In this document: positions 1 through 8,369 of the stretch, piece by piece
How positions within the stretch are numbered: the first letter of the stretch is position 1
Layout: every line of letters starts with the position of its first letter
Assembly: GCA_963811365.1 (NCBI GenBank)
Contig: CAWEQW010000009.1
Coordinates: forward strand, 1-64,000
Length of the DNA: 64,000 bases
Reading direction: 5' to 3'
Source of the DNA: CAWEQW01 sp963811365
GTDB taxonomy: Bacteria > Actinomycetota > Actinomycetes > Propionibacteriales > Nocardioidaceae
Notes under the pieces: generated by a model
Seen by the model: only the letters and a program-made list of their open reading frames with translations
Told to the model about the DNA's origin: nothing
The model's database searches: none
Position numbers and translations under genes: made by a program

Positions 1-584
1 ACCACATGAGCCCGCAGGTTATTTCGAACCAGAAATTCCCCTGACACAGGCTGGGCGAGACGCCGAGGTCGCCGCAGATATCGGCCAGCGCCCGGCCGAT
101 GGGACGGCGCCGGATCTCCGCCACGAGCTGCTCCAGGGTGGGGAGGTTGGCGGGATCAGGGGCTTCGTCCGGGTCGGGGCGCCGGCCCGGGTCGGGCCCG
201 GCCGGTGCGGTGCGGCGGCGGTGACGCGGCTTGCGCGCCGGCCGCGCTGGGCGCTGGCCGCGCGGGGCGTGTAGGCGACGAGATCGCGGCCCCGCGCGGC
301 GCGGGCGAGCAGCACCCGTTCCAGCGCCATGGCGCGCAGCAGGCCGCGGCAGAGCCGTGCGTGGATCGTTGCGACGCGGGCTGTGCCGAAGAACTGCGCG
401 ATGGTGGCGAAGCCGCGCGCGGCGGCGCGGTGCTCGAGCGTTTCCGCCAGGTGCAGGCCGTAGCCGATCAGGATGCGGACGATGGCGAGGAGATGGCGAT
501 GTTCTCCGGCATGGGCCTGCCGGGCCGGTCCTTTGCAGGACCGGGCGAGGGAGACAGGCCGGAGGTGGAGACCGCGTCGCTCAT
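1..584 (-). pseudogene. Frameshifted, edge-truncated hypothetical protein of alphaproteobacterial type
   Basis: Pieces of one protein can be read on the minus strand from an ATG at 584 to the window edge, but in changing frames. After a short N-terminus, a middle part reads AIVRILIGYGLHLAETLEHR and IHARLCRGLLRAMALE. A C-terminal part in another frame reads LPTLEQLVAEIRRRPIG and ADICGDLG. This layout resembles a family of uncharacterised proteins that I associate with Acetobacteraceae and related alphaproteobacteria. At least two frame changes are needed, near 500 and 175, and the 3' end lies outside the window. No function is known to me. The gene does not fit the actinobacterial remainder of the window. 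Confidence 0.45.
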
Positions 585-763
585 CGTTTGTATTTCTAAC
601 TGACGGGCGCGGTTGTGTCAAAGATGAAATGATGGGCGCCGGCTTGGTCCGCGCCCGGCGGACAGGGCGGCGCTGCTCCTCCAAAAGGGTTTCCTGCGGT
701 GGCGCGAGCCACATTGCGGCTCTGGGGAGCTATCGCAGGGCTCGTGTGTGACGGGATCCGAAA

Positions 764-803
764 GGGGAACGCGGATGATACGCGGACGAACACGAATGCT
801 GCC
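764..803. repeat. Dispersed repeat, copy 1 (inverted relative to 1210-1256)
   Basis: This stretch reads as the reverse complement of a diverged copy at 1210-1256. The shared core is GAACACGAATGCTGC and its complement, next to degenerate units of the type GTTCATCTGT. I recognise this sort of intergenic repeat from alphaproteobacterial genomes; it is not seen elsewhere in the window. Confidence 0.55.
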
Positions 804-1209
804 GAGTGGATGGCACTGCCGGAACGACCTGTCGCCTGGCCTTTCGCTGTGGCCGAACATGTCGGGGTTTCGGGTTCCAGAGCAGGTCTGTGAACATGCG
901 CCGGCGGTTGCGCTGCGGGAAGACGGGCGTGGGAGCCGCGGATCAATCCAGGACCACCGCCTGGTTTACCACGAGGTTGTTGTGAGACGTGCTGCGACGA
1001 TCTGCTGATCGGGAGCGCAGTGTTGGCGGATTCAAAGCTGCGCGAGTCCCGGACGGCGCGCATGGCGCGCGACCCTGAATTTCGTAGGTGCCACCACACC
1101 GTATTTGAATCCGCATTTGACTTCTCTGGTACATGGGGTGCCTCGCGCCCGGGTATCCGACGCTTCGTCCCGGACCTGTGAGGAACGCACCGCGGCCGCC
1201 TCCTGCTCC

Positions 1210-1256
1210 GCAGCATTCGTGTTCATCTGTGTTCATCTGTGTTCATCCGTGTTCCC
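1210..1256. repeat. Dispersed repeat, copy 2, with three tandem GTTCATCTGT-type units
   Basis: The core GCAGCATTCGT is followed by three near-identical decamers (GTTCATCTGT, GTTCATCTGT, GTTCATCCGT) at 1221-1250. The copy at 764-803 is in the opposite orientation, so the two could pair across a spacer of about 400 bases. No coding function is apparent. Confidence 0.55.
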
Positions 1257-1345
1257 GCTTGCTTCGTACCGTCTCGCCCCGTTACGGGAGTTGGACGCTT
1301 ACGACCGTGCCGGATTACATGGTGCGGACAGACGCCGCTCATCCG

Positions 1346-1373
1346 CGTCGTGGCCGAGCTTGAGGCGGCCATC
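1346..1373. repeat. Palindrome-type intergenic element, degenerate copy
   Basis: In reverse complement this segment runs ATGGCCGCCTCAAGC then TCGGCCACGACG. It is a diverged, oppositely oriented relative of the palindrome at 1427-1449. Such GGCCGGG-TCAAG-CCCGGCC elements are common between genes in Rhizobiales and other alphaproteobacteria. Confidence 0.5.
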
Positions 1374-1426
1374 TGTCTCCGGCAAGGCGTGTTCCGTTGC
1401 ACCCCGACCCGATCGTCTGGGGGTAG

Positions 1427-1449
1427 ATGGCCGGGTCAAGCCCGGCCAT
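1427..1449. repeat. Palindromic intergenic element (ATGGCCGGG-loop-CCCGGCCAT)
   Basis: The perfect 9-base arms ATGGCCGGG and CCCGGCCAT flank the loop TCAAG. Translated, such elements give the familiar MAGLDPAI-type shadow peptides of alphaproteobacterial genomes, and that peptide appears here on the minus strand. It is the last clearly non-actinobacterial feature before the junction near 1450-1474. Confidence 0.6.
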
Positions 1450-1473
1450 GACGAGAGGGACGCGGTCACGACA

Positions 1474-1626
1474 ATGGCGGCCGGCCACGGCGTAGTAGAG
1501 CTCGTCGCGGTGCCAGCCATAGCGCCCGGACACCGCAAGCATCAGCGCGGCCTTCGCAGCGATGACCACCACGACCGGCCGCACGGCGAGCGTGCCTCGC
1601 CCGCGCCGGGACCGGTCGGACTCCAT
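1474..1626 (-). pseudogene. Truncated GT39/ArnT-like glycosyltransferase, N-terminal 51 codons only
   Basis: From an ATG at 1626 the minus strand encodes a basic N-terminus, one hydrophobic segment (VRPVVVVIAAKAALMLAV) and the motif SGRYGWHRDELYYAVAGRH. That motif is the conserved start of actinobacterial GT39 (dolichyl-phosphate-mannose mannosyltransferase/ArnT-like) membrane glycosyltransferases, which normally run to about 500 residues. Family resemblance ends abruptly after GRH at 1474, where alphaproteobacterial-looking sequence begins. The gene is divergent from the oxidoreductase pseudogene starting at 1736. Either the gene was interrupted by foreign DNA or the assembly is chimeric at this point. 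Confidence 0.55.
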
Positions 1627-1735
1627 GACGCCACGGTCGGCGGACCGCGGGTCGACGTCAAGCGCCTGGGACCGGCCGCGGGTGTCGCCCCGTGCCCACG
1701 TCTCCTCCGGGCGCCGGGTCGGCATGATCGTCGCC

Positions 1736-2531
1736 ATGACCACGCGCCGCGGCCTCTTCGTCGCTCCCTTCGACGCCCTGGCCGACCCCCGGGTGGTCGG
1801 CGACCTGGCCGCGGCGCCGAGGCGGCCGGCTGGGACGGCTTCTTCGTCTGGGACCACCTGCAGTACGGCGAGCGGGTGAGCGCGATCGCCGACGTGTGGA
1901 CCTGCTGCGCGGCGGTCGCGATGCGGACCGAGACAGCTGCTGCTTCGGGCCGATGGTGACCCCGCTGGCACGGCGCCGGCCGCAGGTCCTGGCCCGGCAG
2001 GCCGCCAGCCTGGCGGTGCTCTCGGGGGGCCGGTTCGTGCTCGGCCTGGGGCTGGGCGACGACTGGGTCGGAGAGTTCAGCGCCTTCGGGGACGAGGCGG
2101 ACCCCCGGGTGCGCGGCCGGATGCTCGACGAGGGGCTCGAGCGTCCTCACCGGCCTGCTGTCCGGCGACCTTGTGGACCACGACGGAGCCCACTACACCG
2201 CCCGCGACGTCCGCTTCCGGCCGGCACCCGCCGTGCCGATCTGGCTGGCGGGCGGTTCGGCAACCGGGCACCCCTGCGCCGGGCCGCGCAGCACGACGGC
2301 TTCTTCGTCATCGGCCTGGACCGCCCCGAGGACCTCGAGGAGGTGACCGCCCAGCCTCGCCGCGCACGCCCCGGCGCCCGGCTTCGAGGTGGTGGTCGAC
2401 CTGCAACCCGAGCAGGACCCCGCGCCGTGGCTGGACCGCGGGGCCTCGTGGGTGCTGACCCGGTCGGGCCGTTCGACCTCGACCTCGACGAGGTCCGGCG
2501 GATCATCGAGGCGGGCCCCGGGGCCGCGTGA
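1736..2531 (+). pseudogene. Frameshifted F420-dependent luciferase-like (LLM class) oxidoreductase
   Basis: The pieces add up to one luciferase-like monooxygenase/F420-dependent oxidoreductase: MTTRRGLFVAPFDALADPR at the start, then GWDGFFVWDHLQYGE, VTPLARRRPQVLARQ, LSGGRFVLGLGLG, RRAAQHDGFFVIGLDRPED and finally DLDEVRRII. These are the usual successive motifs of the family. They lie in different frames, with changes near 1818, 1935, 2142, 2250, 2360 and 2467, so no intact product can be made from the sequence as given. A working enzyme of this class would use coenzyme F420, consistent with cofC at 9.3 kb. The shift density suggests either a dead gene or poor consensus quality. Confidence 0.8.
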
Positions 2532-2556
2532 GGCGTGGGGTCGCCGACGAACGACG

Positions 2557-2562
2557 TAGGGT
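2557..2562 (+). promoter_or_regulatory. -10 box TAGGGT of a probable leaderless transcript
   Basis: TAGGGT ends six bases before the GTG start of the small kinase gene at 2569. Transcription would therefore begin at or beside the start codon. No Shine-Dalgarno sequence is needed or seen. Confidence 0.45.
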
Positions 2563-2568
2563 CCGTCC

Positions 2569-2919
2569 GTGAGCAGCCGGGTGATCTTCATGTGTGGCCC
2601 CTCCGGGTCGGGCAAGTCGACGTACGCCAGACGCCTGGAGAGCCAGGGAATGGTTCGGCTCTCCTTCGACACGGAGATGTGGCGCCGCGGCATCTCAGCG
2701 GTGCCGCTGCCGGCGAACCTTCGCGTCGAGATCGAGGCCGGCCTTCGGGCCCGGCTGGTCGAGCTGGTCGAGCTGGTCCTGGGACGCATGCGGGCCAGGC
2801 GAGGCGGTCACTCCGACGACTTCGTCCTGCCCGAGGAGCTCGCGACCCGGTACTTCGACCACTTCGAGCCACCGACGCCCGACGAGGGTCCGCTCACGGT
2901 CGTGTCCGAATCCCGCTAG
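2569..2919 (+). CDS. P-loop small-molecule kinase/AAA-type ATPase with internal deletion
   Basis: The GTG start gives 116 residues. Residues about 8-16 form a Walker A motif (CGPSGSGKST), followed by RLSFDTEMWRRG. The C-terminal block RARRGGHSDDFVLPEELATRYFDHFE-type, here at about residues 78-100, is also typical of predicted kinases of about 160 residues. The central 40-50 residues expected between the two blocks, including the hydrophobic Walker B-like strand and the RMRDE-type segment, are missing without loss of frame. The substrate is unknown. The -10 box six bases upstream supports the chosen start. The product is probably inactive unless the deletion is an assembly artefact. Confidence 0.6.
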   Translation: MSSRVIFMCGPSGSGKSTYARRLESQGMVRLSFDTEMWRRGISAVPLPANLRVEIEAGLRARLVELVELVLGRMRARRGGHSDDFVLPEELATRYFDHFEPPTPDEGPLTVVSESR

Positions 2920-2951
2920 CACGAGCCCGCCTCACCGGGCAGGATCGGGGT

Positions 2952-4624
2952 GTGGACATCGAGGACACCGAGGCCTGCTACCGGGCGGTGAAGAGCCGGG
3001 ACCGCCGCTTCGACGGCGTCTTCTACACCGCCGTCCGGACCACGGGCATCTACTGCCGTCCGTCGTGCCCGGCAATCACGCCGCAGCGAGGAACGTCACG
3101 TTCCACCGCACCGCCGCCGCGGCCCAGGCCGCCGGGTACCGGGCCTGCCGCCGCTGCCTGCCCGACGCGACGCCGGGCTCGCCGGACTGGGACGTCGCCG
3201 CCGACGTGGCCGGGCGGGCGATGCGGCTGATCGCCGACGGCGTGGTGGAGCGCGACGGTGTCGAGGGCCTCGCGGCCCGAGTCGGCTACACCTCGCGGCA
3301 CCTCACCCGGCTGCTCGGGCAGGAGCTCGGCGCCGGCCCGCTGGCCCTGGCCCGGGCGCGCCGTGCGCAGATGGCTCGCACCCTGATCGAGACCACCTCG
3401 ATGCCCTTCGCGGACGTCGCCTTCGCGGCCGGCTTCTCCAGCATCCGGCAGTTCAACGACACGGTCCGCGCGGTGTACGCCGCCTCGCCCTCGCAGCTGC
3501 GCGGACGGGCGCCCCGAACCCACCGGACGGGCGCGGTCGAGCTGCGGCTCCCGGTACGCGCGCCGTTCGCGGGCGACGACCTCCTGGTGTTCCTCGCCGC
3601 CCACCTGGTGCCGGGCGTGGAGTGCAGCGGCCCCGGCTGGTACGAGCGCACCCTCGCGCTGCCGCACGGCCCGGGGCGGGTGCGGCTCACCATGCCTTCG
3701 GACGCAGGAGGTCCCGCAGTCTCACCGGGCTCTCCTGAGCGGACGGCCACAGGCACGGCCTTCGTCGGCTGTCGGCTGGAGCTGACCGACCTGCGCGATC
3801 TGGGCGCAGCCGTGGAGCGTTGCCGCCGGCTCCTGGACGCCGACTGCGACCCGAACGCGGTCGACGAGAGCCTCGCGGGCGACCCGCGACTGGCGCCGCT
3901 CGTGCGCCGCCGCCCGGGCCTGCGGGTCCCCGGCTCGGTGGACGGTGCCGAGCTGGCGGTGCGGGCGGTGATCGGCCAGCAGATCTCCGTGGCCGGCGCG
4001 ATCGCGCTCGGCGCCAAGCTGGTCAGCAGGTACGGCGAGTGGATGCCGGTCGAACCGCTGCCTGAGGAGTCGCAGGCCACGCCCGCTGACGCGCACGACC
4101 CGGACGCGCGGCCGGGCAGGCTGTTCCCGCGCCCGGAGGTGCTGGCCGAGGTCGACCCCGCCGAGCTGCCCATGCCGCGGGCCCGCGGACGTGCGCTGGT
4201 GCGGCTGTGCCGGGCGATCGGGGACGGTGAGGTGGCGCTGGACCGGAGCGGGGACCGGGCCGAGGTGCGGGCGCGGCTGCTCGCGCTGCCCGGGATCGGC
4301 CCGTGGACCGCGGACTACGTCGCGTTGCGCGCGCTGGGCGACCCCGACGTGTTCCTGCCCACCGACGCCGGCGTGCGGCGGGCGCTGGCCCGGCGTGGTG
4401 AGGAGACCGGCGACCAGGCCGACCTGCAGTCCCTGGGTCGGACCTGGCGCCCCTGGCGCTCCTACGCGCTGGTGCACCTGTGGAGCACCCTGGACCTGGC
4501 CCCTGCCCGGACCCGGGTGGCTGCACCCTCCTCGGACGCGACGTCCACGACCATGGGCACGTCCACGACCCTGGGCAGGACCACGACTCTGACCACCCGC
4601 ACGACACAGGAGGCCCGACGATGA
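2952..4624 (+). CDS. Ada-type regulator fused to AlkA 3-methyladenine DNA glycosylase (one frameshift)
   Basis: This protein senses methylation damage and excises alkylated bases. From GTG 2952 the order is: Ada zinc/methyl-acceptor domain with C35 and C39 (YCRPSCP) and CRRC; an AraC-type helix-turn-helix (VGYTSRHLTRLLGQELG and FAAGFSSIRQFNDTVR); AlkA N-terminal domain; then a helix-hairpin-helix glycosylase domain with LPGIGPWTADYVALRAL and the catalytic Asp in LPTDAGVRRAL. The frame changes near 3085, just after CPAITP, by what looks like one lost base. The Thr-rich C-terminus ends in an ATGA overlap with ogt, so the two repair genes are probably co-expressed. A CAGGAT -10 box at 2940-2945 suggests a leaderless mRNA. 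Confidence 0.85.
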
Positions 4625-5190
4625 CCGGATCCGGGACGACCCGCCCACCCAGCAGCACCCTGATGCGGTGGACCACGATGGACTCGCCGGTGGGTCCGCT
4701 GCGCATCGTCGGCGACGGCTCGGCGGTCACCGCGGTCGAGTTCGGCGGCCCTCCGCCGGAGGCCGCGTCGCCGCGGTCCTCGATGCGCCGGGCCGCCGAG
4801 GTGTCGGCGGCCCGCGAGGTGGGCGAGCGCGACGACGAGGACCCGGTGCTCGGGGACGCGGTGCGCCAGCTGACGGCGTACTTCTCAGGAGAGCTGACCG
4901 CCTTCGACCTCCCGCTGGCGCCGCACGGCACCGCCTTCCAGCAGCGCGTGTGGGAGCAGCTGCGCAAGGTCGGCTACGGGGAGACCGTCTCCTACGGCGA
5001 TCTCGCCCGGGCCGTCGGGCTGGGCCCCGGCGCGTCCCGCGCGGTCGGCGCTGCCAACGGCCGCAACCCGATCGCGATCGTGATCCCGTGCCACCGGGTC
5101 GTCGGGGCGAGCGGGTCGCTCAGCGGCTACGCGGGAGGCCTGGAGCGCAAGCACGCGCTGCTCGACCTGGAGCAGCGCGCCCTGTTCTGA
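4621..5190 (+). CDS. ogt: Methylated-DNA--protein-cysteine S-methyltransferase
   Basis: This suicide repair protein moves the methyl group of O6-methylguanine to its own cysteine. The 189-residue product has the acceptor motif IPCHRVVG near its C-terminus, the helix-turn-helix QQRVWEQLRKVGYGETVSYG, and the arginine-finger region ASRAVGAANGRNP. The N-terminal domain is poorly conserved, as is usual. The ATG overlaps the stop of the Ada/AlkA gene (ATGA), implying translational coupling within an alkylation-damage operon. A strand-convergent IclR gene follows after 15 bases. Confidence 0.95.
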   Translation: MTGSGTTRPPSSTLMRWTTMDSPVGPLRIVGDGSAVTAVEFGGPPPEAASPRSSMRRAAEVSAAREVGERDDEDPVLGDAVRQLTAYFSGELTAFDLPLAPHGTAFQQRVWEQLRKVGYGETVSYGDLARAVGLGPGASRAVGAANGRNPIAIVIPCHRVVGASGSLSGYAGGLERKHALLDLEQRALF

Positions 5191-5205
5191 GCGAGTGTCC
5201 GCCGC

Positions 5206-5925
5206 TCACTCGGCGGCGCGGCGCAGCGACTCCGACAGCCGCTCGGCGGCGGCCAGCACGGCCGGGGCGTGCATGCGCCCGGGCTGGCGGGACAGCCGCT
5301 CGAGCGGTCCGGACACCGAGACCGCTGCGATGATCTTGCCGGAGGGGGAGCGGACCGGCGCGGACACCGAGGCCACCCCCTGCTCACGCTCGCCGACGGA
5401 CTGTGCCCACCCGCGGCGGCGGATGCCGGCCAGTGCGGTGGCGGAGTACGCGGCGTTCTGCAGCCCCCGGTGCATCCGCTCGGGATCCTCCCAGGCGAGC
5501 AGGACCTGGGCGGCGGAGCCGGCGCGCATGGTCAGCTGCGAGCCGACGGGGATCGTGTCGCGCAGGCCCGACGGGCGCTCGGCGGCCGCCACGCACACCC
5601 GGTAGTCGCCCTGTCTTCGCCACAGCTGCGCGCTCTCGCCGGTGATGTCGCGCAGCCGGGCCAGCACCGGGCCGGCGGCGGCGAGCAGCCGGTCCTCGCC
5701 GGCGGCCGCGGAGAGCTCGGCCAGGCGGGGACCGAGCATGAACCGGCCCTGCATGTCCCGGGCGACGAGCCGGTGGTGCTCCAGCGCCACCGCGAGCCGG
5801 TGCGCGGTCGGTCGTGCCAGCCCGGTGCCCGCCACCAGGCCGGCGAGCGTGGCCGGTCCGGCCTCCAGCGCCGAGAGCACGAGGGCGGCTTTGTCGAGAA
5901 CGCCGACTCCGCTAGAGTTGTCCAT
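5206..5925 (-). CDS. ndgR: IclR-family regulator, NdgR-like, divergent from leuCD
   Basis: The 239-residue protein has an N-terminal winged helix (LDKAALVLSALEAG through LARPTAHRLAVALEHH) and an IclR effector domain ending GLERLS-type. In actinomycetes the IclR protein transcribed divergently from leuCD is NdgR (AreB), an amino-acid-dependent regulator of leucine and other amino-acid genes. The same arrangement here, with 114 bases between start codons, supports that name; it is inferred from position and resemblance only. The ATG at 5925 begins MDNSSGVGVLDKAAL, matching the usual short leader of these proteins. Confidence 0.85.
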   Translation of the reverse strand: MDNSSGVGVLDKAALVLSALEAGPATLAGLVAGTGLARPTAHRLAVALEHHRLVARDMQGRFMLGPRLAELSAAAGEDRLLAAAGPVLARLRDITGESAQLWRRQGDYRVCVAAAERPSGLRDTIPVGSQLTMRAGSAAQVLLAWEDPERMHRGLQNAAYSATALAGIRRRGWAQSVGEREQGVASVSAPVRSPSGKIIAAVSVSGPLERLSRQPGRMHAPAVLAAAERLSESLRRAAE

Positions 5926-6039
5926 ACTCTGATAATGCCGTCTCAGATCCTGGGATGCAAGTCGGTGGCGAGAGCCCCGCAATGGCACCGTCGGGGTGCA
6001 GTGCACAGCCAGTGGAGCCCGAGTGGACGGAGATGCGCA
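5926..6039. promoter_or_regulatory. Divergent ndgR-leuC promoter region
   Basis: This 114-base gap separates the two divergent start codons and must hold both promoters and probably the NdgR operator. An AT-richer patch at 5920-5940 contains GATAAT, a good -10 candidate for the leuC direction. I cannot assign an operator sequence. A GGAG about 10 bases before the leuC ATG serves as ribosome binding site. Confidence 0.45.
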
Positions 6040-7449
6040 ATGGGCCGGACCCTTGCCGAGAAAGTGTGGGACGAGCACGTCGTCCGGAGTGCCGAGGGGG
6101 AGCCGGACCTGCTCTACATCGACCTCCACCTGATCCACGAGGTCACCTCGCCCCAGGCCTTCGACGGTCTGCGGCTCGCGGGGCGGCGGGTACGGCGCCC
6201 CGACCTGACGCTGGCCACCGAGGACCACAACGTGCCCACGCTCGACGTCGACAAGCCGATCGCCGACCCGGTCTCGCGCACCCAGGTCGAGACGCTGCGC
6301 AAGAACGCCGCGGAGTTCGGCGTGCGGCTGCACCCGCTCGGTGACGTCGAGCAGGGCATCGTGCACGTCGTCGGTCCGCAGCTCGGCCTGACCCAGCCCG
6401 GGATGACGATCGTCTGCGGCGACTCGCACACCTCCACGCACGGAGCCTTCGGCGCCATCGCCTTCGGCATCGGCACGAGCGAGGTCGAGCACGTCCTCGC
6501 GACCCAGACGCTGATGCAGGCCCGTCCGAAGACGATGGCGGTCACCGTCGAGGGCACGCTGCCCGACGGCGTCACCGCCAAGGACCTCGTGCTCACGCTG
6601 ATCGCGCACACCGGAACGGGCGGCGGTCAGGGCTACATCGTGGAGTACCGCGGCCAGGCCATCGAGCAGCTCTCGATGGAGGCCCGGATGACGATCTGCA
6701 ACATGTCGATCGAGTGGGGCGCCAAGGCCGGGCTGATCGCTCCCGACCAGACGACCTTCGACTACATCGAGGGTCGGCCGGAGGCGCCGCACGGCCGCGA
6801 CTGGCAGGAAGCGGTCGAGCACTGGCGCTCTCTCGTCTCCGACGAGGACGCCGTGTTCGACAAGGAGGTCGTGCTCGACGCGAGCACGATGACGCCGTTC
6901 GTCACCTGGGGCACCAACCCCGGGCAGGGCGTGCCGCTCGGGGCGTCCGTCCCGGCGCCGGAGGACTTCGAGAGCGAGAGCGACCGGTTCGCCGCCCGCA
7001 AGGCGCTGGAGTACATGGGTCTCCAAGCAGGGACGCCGATGCGCGACATCGCGGTGGACACCGTGTTCGTCGGGTCGTGCACCAACGGCCGCATCGAGGA
7101 CCTGCGCGCTGCCGCCGCTGTCATCGAGGGCCGCAAGGTCGCCGACGGCACCCGGCTGCTCGTCGTGCCGGGGTCGGTGCGGGTGCGCCTGCAGGCCGAG
7201 CAGGAAGGGCTCGACGCGGTCTTCACCGAGGCCGGCGGCGAGTGGCGAGGGGCGGGCTGCTCGATGTGCCTGGGCATGAACCCCGACCAGCTCGCGCCGG
7301 GGGAGCGCAGCGCCTCCACGTCGAACCGCAACTTCGAGGGCAGACAGGGCAAGGGTGGCCGCACCCACCTCGTCTCGCCCCTGGTCGCCGCCGCGACCGC
7401 GGTCACCGGCCACCTGTCCTCACCGTCCGACCTGCCCGCTCCCGCCTGA
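6040..7449 (+). CDS. leuC: 3-isopropylmalate dehydratase large subunit
   Basis: With LeuD it isomerises 2-isopropylmalate to 3-isopropylmalate in leucine biosynthesis, using a 4Fe-4S cluster. The 469-residue length is normal. Cluster ligands are visible in VFVGSCTNGRIEDLRAA and in CSMCLGMNPD, and the active-site blocks GDSHTSTHGAFGA and TEDHNVPT are intact. ATG 6040 (MGRTLAEKVWDEHVV) was chosen because it matches family N-termini and has GGAG upstream; the open frame continues further upstream only as noise. leuD follows after 24 bases. Confidence 0.97.
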   Translation: MGRTLAEKVWDEHVVRSAEGEPDLLYIDLHLIHEVTSPQAFDGLRLAGRRVRRPDLTLATEDHNVPTLDVDKPIADPVSRTQVETLRKNAAEFGVRLHPLGDVEQGIVHVVGPQLGLTQPGMTIVCGDSHTSTHGAFGAIAFGIGTSEVEHVLATQTLMQARPKTMAVTVEGTLPDGVTAKDLVLTLIAHTGTGGGQGYIVEYRGQAIEQLSMEARMTICNMSIEWGAKAGLIAPDQTTFDYIEGRPEAPHGRDWQEAVEHWRSLVSDEDAVFDKEVVLDASTMTPFVTWGTNPGQGVPLGASVPAPEDFESESDRFAARKALEYMGLQAGTPMRDIAVDTVFVGSCTNGRIEDLRAAAAVIEGRKVADGTRLLVVPGSVRVRLQAEQEGLDAVFTEAGGEWRGAGCSMCLGMNPDQLAPGERSASTSNRNFEGRQGKGGRTHLVSPLVAAATAVTGHLSSPSDLPAPA

Positions 7450-7473
7450 GCGACCGGGACCGAAGGGAACACC

Positions 7474-8061
7474 ATGGAGAAGTTCACCGCGCACACCGGC
7501 ACTGCGCTGCCGCTGCGCCGCAGCAACGTCGACACCGACCAGATCATCCCGGCCGTCTACCTGAAGCGGGTCACCCGCACCGGCTTCGAGGACGGGCTGT
7601 TCGCCGCGTGGCGCAAGGACCCCGAGTTCGTCCTGAACAAGGCCGAGCACACCGGGGTGTCGGTCCTCGTGGCCGGCCCCGACTTCGGCACGGGCTCCTC
7701 GCGCGAGCACGCCGTGTGGGCGTTGACCGACTACGGGTTCAAGGTCGTGGTCTCCAGCCGGTTCGCCGACATCTTCCGCGGCAACGCCGGCAAGGCCGGC
7801 CTGCTCGCCGCGCAGGTCGAGCAGGACGTCGTCGAGCGGCTCTGGTCAGCGGTGGAGGCGGACCCGACGCTTCCGGTGACCGTGGACCTCGAGGCCCGCG
7901 AGGTGCGTGCCGGCGACCTCGCCGCGCCGTTCCAGATCGACGACTACACGCGGTGGCGGCTGCTCGAGGGCCTCGACGACATCGGCATCACGCTGTCCCA
8001 TGAGGAGGACATCACGGCGTACGAGGCGCAGCGCCCGTCCTGGAAGCCCGTCACGCTCTGA
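7474..8061 (+). CDS. leuD: 3-isopropylmalate dehydratase small subunit
   Basis: This is the swivel-domain partner of LeuC. The 195-residue protein shows NVDTDQIIPAVYLKRV, the substrate loop GPDFGTGSSREHAVWAL and SSRFADIFRGNAGKAGLL, all standard LeuD motifs. It is the second gene of a leuCD operon with a 24-base gap containing a GAAGGGAA-type ribosome site. No leuB or leuA is in the window. Confidence 0.97.
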   Translation: MEKFTAHTGTALPLRRSNVDTDQIIPAVYLKRVTRTGFEDGLFAAWRKDPEFVLNKAEHTGVSVLVAGPDFGTGSSREHAVWALTDYGFKVVVSSRFADIFRGNAGKAGLLAAQVEQDVVERLWSAVEADPTLPVTVDLEAREVRAGDLAAPFQIDDYTRWRLLEGLDDIGITLSHEEDITAYEAQRPSWKPVTL

Positions 8062-8369
8062 CCGGCGCGCGGACCCGCGATCCTCCCGCGAGTGGTGCGT
8101 CGGCGCGTCCCCTGTGACGGGTCCCCCGCGTGAACCGGCCCACGACCCGTGCGCCCGGGTCGCTCTGGCGAGCGAACGCCTTGCCTGCTTGACGATTCCT
8201 GTCGTGCGCTGAACTGCCACCCGCGCCGGCAAGGAACGCCCATCTCATATGATCGTCAAGAAAACAAGGGAAAGTTGCGTGTAGTCGTTGTGGCGGGCCG
8301 CTCTATTCCCTAGCGTGCCTTGAGTAGTCGAGCATTGGCTCGACCCGAGTGTTCACGAAAGGGAAGACA
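8062..8369. other. Intergenic region, hupB promoter and leader
   Basis: There is no gene in these 308 bases. The right half is less GC-rich and holds several weak promoter elements: TATGAT at 8248-8253, and TTGCGT/TTGTGG followed by TAGCGT near 8312. A small hairpin (TCGAGC, ATTG loop, GCTCGA) lies at 8328-8343. A GAAAGGGAAG ribosome site precedes hupB. I cannot choose a single start point. Confidence 0.4.

Noticed and set aside
1105..1959. 284-codon plus-strand ORF across the junction
   Set aside because: It spans repeat elements, the antisense of the GT39 fragment and part of the oxidoreductase pseudogene. It is an open-frame artefact.
5926..7413. Minus-strand open frame of several hundred codons opposite leuC
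   Set aside because: Its translation is Arg/Gly/Ala-rich with no motifs and lies entirely antisense to leuC. High GC leaves long stop-free shadows. Only its 5206-5925 part, the IclR gene, is real.
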